Both the position numbers and the translations under genes were made by a program. Below, piece by piece: positions 56,907-64,000 of a DNA stretch of 64,000 nucleotides (position 1 is the first letter of the stretch; every line of letters starts with the position of its first letter). The notes beneath the pieces are model-generated. The model did no database searches and had not been told where the DNA came from. It saw nothing but the letters and a program-made list of their open reading frames with translations. The stretch is from Erigeron canadensis (Eukaryota > Streptophyta > Magnoliopsida > Asterales > Asteraceae): assembly GCF_010389155.1 (NCBI RefSeq), contig NC_057766.1, positions 31,319,516 to 31,383,515 on the forward strand, read 5' to 3'.

Positions 56907-58115
56907 AGGTGGAGGGAGTGGAGGAGAGGGTCGAGAGGGATCCGGCCGCCACTCACGCGAGCTCGAGCGCGATGAAGCAGCGAGAATGGAGCTCGAAGAG
57001 GGTTGGGGAAGGAGGGGCTGAAAGTGTAAAAGCTTGAAACCTAAATGTAGCCGTTAAGGGACTGCCAGTGTAACAATTGAAGCGCCAGGGACCAAATGTG
57101 TAAAGCGGTCAAAACTTTTTTTAAAAAAAATTATTTTCCTATATTTATATACTAATTTATTAATTCATAAATAGTTTATGAATTCCTAAATAATATATTA
57201 ATTCCTAAAATACCTAAAATAATATACTAATTCCTAATATACCATTTTATTTATAAAAAAAAATACAACGACTAGAAATTAAAGCTAATTAAAACCATCA
57301 TAAACTAATTAAAACTACTTAGCATCTAAACTAATTAAAACTACTTAAACCATCATAAACTAATTAAAACTACTTATAAATTAAAAGACATTACAAACTA
57401 ATTAAACCATCTCATATTGTCGTTGTGTCGATATGTTTCAGTTTCTCAATGCAAAATCCGCACTATCAAGCTGTTCAATTGCATTTTGGAGATTGTCGAA
57501 CTTCAATTACAAATAATCTATATATTGCCACTCAAGTTCGGAACATTCCCTTGCTCGTAAAATAGAAATTTGTTCTTGACACGATTTCTTTTTGTCATTT
57601 AGCTTATGCATAACTACCTGCAGTTCCTCTCTAGGAATGATGTTTTTGATGTCGGTCACACGTTAGGAGAAGAATGCACTTGGGCCAAAACGTTCCATGA
57701 TGATTGCGGTGAAAACAAAACCATCGAAGATGTCAGACTGCCGAAACATGACCAATGGTGGCTCGACCTAAAGGCTCACCAGGGCATCAGAAGAATGTCA
57801 CTAGAGGATCGTCCTCAGTAGTTATGTTTTTTTTGTTAAGTTATGCATTATGTGTTTTTATTATGTACGATGAAGTTTAAATATGTATTGTTTTTTACTT
57901 TTATAATGTAATGTGTCTTAAGTATTGTGTAATGTGTTTTGTTAAAGTTTATAAATGTTAAGGATGAATTATTAAAATGTGAAGAAAAGTTTGGGAGTGA
58001 TGGTTATCACTAAAAAAGATTGAAAAAAAGGTTGGAGGGTTGAAATGAGGTAGAGCAATTTGATTGGATAGTTGAAGGGAGATGAGAGAGTTGAAAAGGA
58101 TCACTCCCTCCACCC
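56907..58115 (-). mobile_element. Degenerate PIF/Harbinger-like element
   Basis: About 1.2 kb flanked by TAA on both sides (56904-56906 and 58116-58118). The left end AGGTGGAGGGAGTGG matches the right end, which reads GGGTGGAGGGAGTGATCC on the minus strand. The TIRs resemble those of the 565-bp element at 8627. On the minus strand, 57420-57600 gives a broken frame with KKKSCQEQISILRARECSELEWQYIDYL and LKFDNLQNAIEQLDSADFALRN. This resembles the C-terminal helical part of a transposon accessory protein, but I cannot name it. The plus frame 57606-57821 is unrecognised. The element looks internally deleted. Confidence 0.55.
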
Positions 58116-58118
58116 TAA

Positions 58119-59089
58119 AAGTGATGAAAGTTATAAAGATCTTGAACTTGAAAAGCATAAATCCAGTTTACTTTGCGCCATGAACCAATCCGCTCTCATA
58201 CCTCCACAGCAACGGGACATTTTGAGCTATTTGTACCTGTATTAGAGTGTCTAATGTAAATAACTTATGTTATTTTTAAGAAAAACTTGTGAATTCTTTA
58301 TTTATGAATTTAATAGGAGAACTACAAAAATTTACAACAATTGTTTAACATACCACATATCTACATTTAATCATGTAATCATTTCATCAAGGTCATAACC
58401 CCCGGTTCACATATCACTTAGAAACTTAAAACCCTTTAAATTGATTTTTTCGTCTTTACTTTATTACTGTATACCTAAGAACGATTATATGTGGCCGACT
58501 CTCGGGAACAAGTCCATTTTAGAAATCCATTGGATCGATAAAGAGTCTCTAGAACAAGTCCATTCTAGAAATCCATTGAATCGATAAACGCTCTCCATGA
58601 CTCGAGACAAAGTCCAAACCCCACGACTCCCGGGATCGATGCTCAGCCGCTCAGGTATAATGTTTGCACACGCCAACCGCTTTTGGTGAAGTGTATGTTG
58701 GCCTAGTCATTGCTCGGTTAATACATATATACATTGGAATTCTTTTGGGTTACATATGAGACTAAAACCAACTCCACTTAGGTGGGTTGGTCAGAGATAT
58801 CTTCTAAATTCACTATGTGGGCTCCGGAGGTGAGTTTTTTCCCAAGGTATCGAGTGTGAGTCTTGGGTTTCTCATCTCAAATTATTTTTTCATGAGGAGG
58901 GGGTTGGAGGTCCAACATCGCTGGTTAAAATTGCATGCAGCACGTCTAAATCAAAACTAACTTTAAAAAAAAACATACGAGTACTAAACTTTAATGTTAA
59001 TTCTTATTAGTGGACAATGACAATGAAATGAAGGCATTGTATCTATAATCTATACTACATGGGTCAGTTTTTGCCTAAAACTGAAATCC
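58119..59089. other. Intergenic DNA with a short local duplication
   Basis: At 58500-58590 the words ACAAGTCCATTNTAGAAATCC and ATCGATAAA occur twice about 55 bp apart. At 58775-58975 a segment with GGGTTGGTCAGAGATATC and an A-run tail could be a decayed SINE. No gene. Confidence 0.35.
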
Positions 59090-59700
59090 GAATTGATCTA
59101 TTCGGTTTTTAGAAAGCCAAAACCATTGGATTCGGTTTTGTTCGGTTCGGTTTGTCGATTTTTCGGTTCGGTTTTGGTTTTGTTTTGTTTTTTTCTATAA
59201 TTTTTTTTTTTTAAATTTTTTTGTTTATTATGTTATAAATTGAACTTTCAATTCTTAAGAAATAAAATATGATATAGAAACTAAAATATAGAGATGTTTT
59301 TTATTAACTATTTATATTTTTTAGATGTTAAAATTGGTATAACCTTTATAAAACAAATTGATTTTATTGTACGTTCTCATCTAAAACATACAGTTTATAT
59401 AAATTTGTACATTAAAAGACAAAAGTTTAAAAATATTGAATTTTTTACAAATTATAAGTAATAAATCTAAATGTAATATGATATATACAATAAATAAAAA
59501 TATATTTCGTTCAGTTCGGTTCATTTTTTATCCTTTTTTTGGCATATGAAACCGAAACGCAACCGATCCGTTCGGTTTTTAGAAAACAAAAACCAAACCA
59601 ATGGATTTTGTTCGGTTTTTGGTTTTTTGGGTTCAGTTTTGTCGGGGTTTTTTTTTTTTTTTTCAGTTTTTGGTTTTCCGGTTCGGTTTTTGCTCACCTC
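59090..59700. repeat. CGGTTCGGTTTT-type repeat, two direct blocks
   Basis: Blocks rich in TTCGGTTTTT and CGGTTCGG at about 59090-59200 and 59510-59700 share TTCGGTTTTTAGAAA and CCAATGGATTTTG-like words in the same order. AT-rich DNA lies between. Probably one decayed element or a direct duplication; no gene. Confidence 0.55.
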
Positions 59701-60382
59701 AATTCTATAGTAATAATAATCTACAAACATATAAGTGATAAAGTGATCGAATAGTGTTATAAATTTTCGTGATTTAATTTGTACGAAGGCATTGTATCTT
59801 TAAATTGTTTATATCCGTTCATCCAAAAATCTTTTGGTTTACCATCATAATCATGATAATAGTAGTTACTAGAAATTTACTTTATCTCTCTCTTATTTTT
59901 AATGATAAAAATCAAACTTATGTAACGTTTTGTAATCAATATAGCCTATGTATATTGAAATAGTAAATAGTACGAGTAACTACAACCGTTATTATTGTTA
60001 TAATTTAAGGGAAACTTTACTTAAGCTCAGGTACTCTTACTTTTAAATACTTTTAAAAAAAGTTACAAATTAAACCTTTGAATTTGATAAATATATATAG
60101 CTTCTGAATTTTACATAACATCCCCTTGAATTTTACATAATCTCAATGCTTTACCTAAGATAGGTACTGCTTTAGCTAACCTTTCTCTATAATTTAATTA
60201 AAAAAAGTAAATATAGGAATATATACAGGTTTACATATATTTAATTTATTAATCTAATGGATGTAAATGTAAATATAGGTGTAAATATTAAATGCAAACA
60301 GTATAAGCATAAATATTGAACAGAATCTATAGTTCTAAACATACCCATCGGAAGTTTAAAAAAAAAAAACAAAAAAGAATCA
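59701..60382. other. 5' flank of the SCE1-like gene
   Basis: No gene is seen. The leader just before the ATG is A-rich. Confidence 0.4.
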
Positions 60383-62076
60383 ATGTCAGGGGGAGTTGCT
60401 CTTGGTCGTCTTACTGAGGAACGAAAAACATGGCGCAAAAATCACCCTTTTGTATGTATCGTTATCACTATGCTACATTTATGTGTGTGTATGTGTATAT
60501 GTATATGTATATATATAATGCATTTAAATGATTGCCTTGTAATGTTTTTACCTTTAATTAATAGGGTTTTGTGGCTAAGCCAGAATCAGGTCCAGATAAC
60601 TCAGTTAATTTGATGGTTTGGAACTGTATTGTCCCAGGCAGGGCTGGGGTAAGTTTTCATTTTTTACTTGTTTATTTTTCGTTTTGTTGTCATTAACTCT
60701 TATTTTAAGTGTAGATAATGAACTACTTAATTATTGTCTTATTTGAGTTTAGTTGGTTATATATAACATTAAGCCTGGTAACTTGTTTGGTTCTTATTTA
60801 TAAAAAGGATTGCGATCGGTGTGGTTACATACATGGACCACATTGAATATCACTTAGTATCACACAAAATGAAAATATTAGTGGATATGAAAAACAAAAC
60901 ACACACACATAGAGCGACTAGCCGCACTGGTTTTCTCCACGGGGGAGACATAACGCTGGCCATCATGCTGAGGGCGGTGTGACACCATGGCGTGGTTTAT
61001 TGTCATGCCGTATCCTCTTAGATTTAAATAGTGGTATTAGATGATGTTTGGTGGTGTTTACGTTTTCTTTTAGGTTGTGAATGTGATTGCCAAGTTAAGT
61101 GTTTCACAAATTCTGACTATTTACTAATGTATAAAGTTAAAATGATTATAACTAATCATCATGTTTGGCTTAAGTGTGTTTGCGATTTTGCGACTACTTG
61201 CAAACTGATTCTTTGAGCTCCGAGTAATACGAATCACTTTGGGTGTACCCAAACATTCAAACTAACAAGTAGCTAGGTGGGTAAGCGCAACTTCTTAGGG
61301 CTTGTGGTTGGCTCAGTTTAACGGGTTACCCTAGATTCGTGTCAACAAAGTTTTTGGATAAGATTTTACCTGTTACCCAAAGACTTATTAGTCACCTGAA
61401 AATACAATAATTACTTTCATAACACATCCACGAACATGTTTAATTTTGATCTTTTGCAACTAAAGATTGTACCTTTTTTTCTGATTATTGATGTTCAAAA
61501 TGGGCTCTTCTCTTATGTCACGTTGCAAACTGATTGGGAAGGCGGAAATTACCCGGTTACTATGACTTTCAGTAATAATTATCCAAGCATACCACCTGTC
61601 TGTAAATTCCCCCCAGGATTCTTTCACCCTAATATTTATTCATGTGGAAAGGTTTGTCTGTCGATTCTTGGCGATGTAAGTGCTCTACATTGCTGATTAA
61701 GACACAACTTTTCGTTTCCATTAGTAAATTTTCAGTGTTTGTATGCTTTTTTCAGGGTTGGAGACCAGCAATAACAGTGAAACAAATTCTTGTTGGCCTC
61801 CAAGATTTGTTGGACACCCCTAATCCTGCTTCTCCTGCCCAACATGAGTCATGTCAGTTGTTTACTAAGGTAATCATGATGTGCTTGCTATGAGTGTGAT
61901 TGACTGTTTGTTTGATTATTTCGCAATATCTTAAAGAGATTAACTATGAACATAATGGTGTAAATTGAGATTTATGTTGCAAAAGTTAATCTGATTCATG
62001 CTAGTTTGTGCAGAATTTGGTCGAGTACGAGAAAAAAGTCCGGCAGCAGGCCCAGAAATATCAGTCTGTCGTTTAG
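60383..62076 (+). CDS. SCE1: SUMO-conjugating enzyme E2 (SCE1/UBC9-like), divergent, with a lost splice acceptor
   Basis: Five exons by homology: 60383-60451, 60565-60648, 61529-61675, 61756-61869 and 62014-62076, giving 158 residues (usual about 160). The E2 carries SUMO as a thioester and passes it to target lysines. The E2 fold is readable: [33 protein letters not shown] (HPN motif), and the active Cys in VCLSIL, then [24 protein letters not shown]. Exon 3 should start at 61529, but the two bases before it are AA (61527-61528), not AG. The next upstream AG (61464-61465) is in frame and adds 21 residues. SILGDGW lacks two residues found in SCE1, and NPASPAQ has Ser where the E2 family has the catalytic Asp (Asp127 in human UBC9). 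It may be a diverged paralogue, an insertion form or an early pseudogene. Confidence 0.8.
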
Positions 62077-62687
62077 ATGCCTTTTTCTGTAAGGCCTATG
62101 AAACAATCCCCATATCAGGGGTCTGTCATTTAGATATGGTAACTTGCTATCGTTTAGGACGAATCATGTAGACTGGCGATATTTTGTGCACCCTTTTGTT
62201 ATTTCTGTTGGCTTTTGTGGAAAGAAAAATACTTGCTTGGTATTGAAAGATGTTCTGGTGATTGGTTGGTTCGGAGATACTTTTTATTAGTGTATTATGT
62301 ATTTGATTGCTTAACTCATGCAATATGTTATAGATCCAACCGAATGCAATTTTAGCCCCGTTTACCCGTTATTGCAGTTTAGATGTGCTGGGTCAAAAAT
62401 GGGCTGCATATAAAATCTTAAAATTGGGTAGCATGAAAGGTTGGGCTATTGTAATGACTTAGCTTCATTCTGCTGCCCTGTACATTGATTGGGAATTTTT
62501 CAACTAATTTATTAATATGTGTTAAAACTTTTAGGTCCATGTTACATTCATGAGACTCAGATGATCGGACGATATTGAGGTTGCAGGATACTACATATTC
62601 GTGAAACACTACATAGTTTACAAGGGATGGTTCTTTAGTCTTTACTCTTTTATATGGTTAGGGACTTGAGTATGAGTATATTCTTAT

Positions 62688-62805
62688 AAATCTGCATTTA
62701 CATTATATGTTGACTTTCAATTCATTCATACATTTATGTATCTTTGACTTTCAAGAATATGTCAAGTGTGAAGTGTCTATATGTTTGTCAAATTCTTGAC
62801 TCATA
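62688..62805 (+). repeat. Direct repeat unit, left
   Basis: CATTTACATTATATGTTGACTTTCAA... ATGTATCTTTGACTTTC ... TTCTTGACTCA matches 63818-63928 in the same orientation with about 80 percent identity by eye. Confidence 0.7.
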
Positions 62806-63817
62806 TATGTGTAGTAAAAGTATTCTTTCACTACTACAAATGGCGTTATGATCTGGTTTTATGCTCTAATGATCCTTGTGACTCGGGATCGACCACAAGG
62901 CCCAATCCTTGCCCACCAATATCTCACAAAAGTCTTACAAATTGTTTTGTTTCTAATACAAATATTGTTTTTTTTATTGAATAATAAAGTGTTGACTCTT
63001 TATTAGAAAAAAAGGACAAAAGAACTGTCAATGATCTGACCTGAACCTAATTATCCAACTTATCATTGTGGTCATGTTTAATAGTCTGTGTTCAACACTT
63101 CAACATGTGTAACAAGTTATAAAAAATCTAAATTAATCTCCGTTATCGCAGTTTAGCTGTCTTTAGGCCAAAGTGCTGAACTTGGATCTCATATAGATTC
63201 TTGGAATTTGGGTTCATCTAGTTATAAGCAGTTCAGTTTATAGCACGGGGTGCAAGTGCTGAAAAACGAGGCAACCCTCAATGTAAAGTTCATTCAAGAC
63301 TATGTTTGAATTGAACTTGAATGAATTATTCGACAAGGGTGTCCCCTTGAGCTTCATGAGCGACACAGTAAAAAATGTTCATTGACTGCAAGTCTGCATG
63401 CATCTAATCTCTGTGGCTGGGTTTGACATAGGATTATCAACAAAATACAAGTGAACTTCAATTAATTATTGGTAAGAGTTAAAATACTGAAACTGTGTGA
63501 TATGAAACAGGAGTACAGGACCAAAGTGGCACAGAGAAATAAGACAAATTTGGGGTCTTTTTTCAGTTTGAAAAGAATAAAACTAAAAAAGGCATCATTT
63601 TAAATTTTCAAAATACATGCCGTTTAGTAAAATCCAAGTCCAAAATCTTTGCAGTCATGTTACCATCCTAATTAACCTTTCATATGGATTATTTAAAAAA
63701 TTGTTTAAATTTGTTAAAAGTTATACAAGTTCTACGCAGTATATACATGAGACTGAGATGATATACTCATAAGTCATAAGTCTAGTTATTAGTATTACAC
63801 TATCCTTGTAAAACTTC

Positions 63818-63928
63818 ATTTACATTATATATTGACTTCCAATCCATTCATTCATGTATCTTTGACTTTCCAAGCAAATATCAATTATCCATCTGTTTGT
63901 CAACTTCTTGACTCACCAATTGTGTTAT
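63818..63928 (+). repeat. Direct repeat unit, right
   Basis: See the left unit at 62688-62805: same block order (TTTACATTATATATTGACTT, ATGTATCTTTGACTTTC, TTCTTGACTCA). Confidence 0.7.
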
Positions 63929-64000
63929 AAAGTCTTGACCTGGTGTTAATTATGCTATAAAGGTTGAGTATACTTATCGATTTGACTTATGTTATATGTT

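Larger units (their letters stand above)
62077..64000. other. Gene-free right end
   Basis: Begins with the SCE1-like 3' region. No recognised gene up to the window edge. It contains a direct repeat of about 115 bp listed separately. Confidence 0.45.

Noticed and set aside
57606..57821. Plus-strand open frame of 71 codons with a protein-like composition
   Set aside because: It lies in a degenerate transposon, has no recognised domain and no splice partner. It was kept only as part of the element.

Overview
This 64 kb window is AT-rich plant nuclear DNA. The genes have GT-AG introns and encode plant-type proteins: an IRX14-class xylan glycosyltransferase, an EB1C-type microtubule protein, a DUF247 protein and an F-box protein with an F-box-associated domain. 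Transposon debris, solo LTRs and small inverted-repeat elements fill most of the space between genes. A eudicot is clear; Asteraceae is only an impression from the repeat style.

Layout. 1-4 kb: an almost complete but broken Mutator-like (MULE) transposon with about 77-bp terminal inverted repeats (TIRs). 4-12 kb: gene-free DNA with repeats, microsatellites, a PIF/Harbinger-like element and a long-TIR MULE-like element. 12-16.3 kb: a tandem segmental duplication holding one broken and one intact F-box gene, with a decayed class III peroxidase fragment between them. 16.7-20.9 kb: a nest of four elements (MULE-like element, second long-TIR element, solo LTR inside it, Tourist-like MITE inside the LTR). 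21.7-25.3 kb: an intact FAD-dependent oxidoreductase gene followed by a broken tandem copy. 25.6-29.5 kb (minus): cytosolic asparaginyl-tRNA synthetase, six exons. 31.6-33.3 kb (minus): mitochondrial ribosomal protein mL54. 34.7-35.9 kb: a 1.1 kb fold-back. 37.8-40.4 kb: EB1C, six exons. 42.4-44.8 kb: RER1, three exons. 46.0-47.6 kb (minus): DUF247 protein. 49.8-52.0 kb (minus): IRX14-type GT43, three exons. 52.6-53.5 kb: a second near-kilobase fold-back. 53.8-56.9 kb: a 3.06 kb solo LTR with perfect ends and target duplication. 56.9-58.1 kb: a degenerate PIF/Harbinger-like element. 60.4-62.1 kb: a divergent SUMO-conjugating enzyme (SCE1/UBC9) gene whose third exon has lost its usual splice acceptor and one catalytic residue.

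The genes are independent housekeeping or cell-wall genes, not a pathway cluster. I see no undescribed multi-gene system. The most unusual items are the altered SCE1 gene, the four-deep transposon nest, the two long hairpin elements, and the similarity between the MULE TIR and a small element inside the asparaginyl-tRNA synthetase gene. Exon limits were read by eye from splice signals and frame continuity, so they are predictions.
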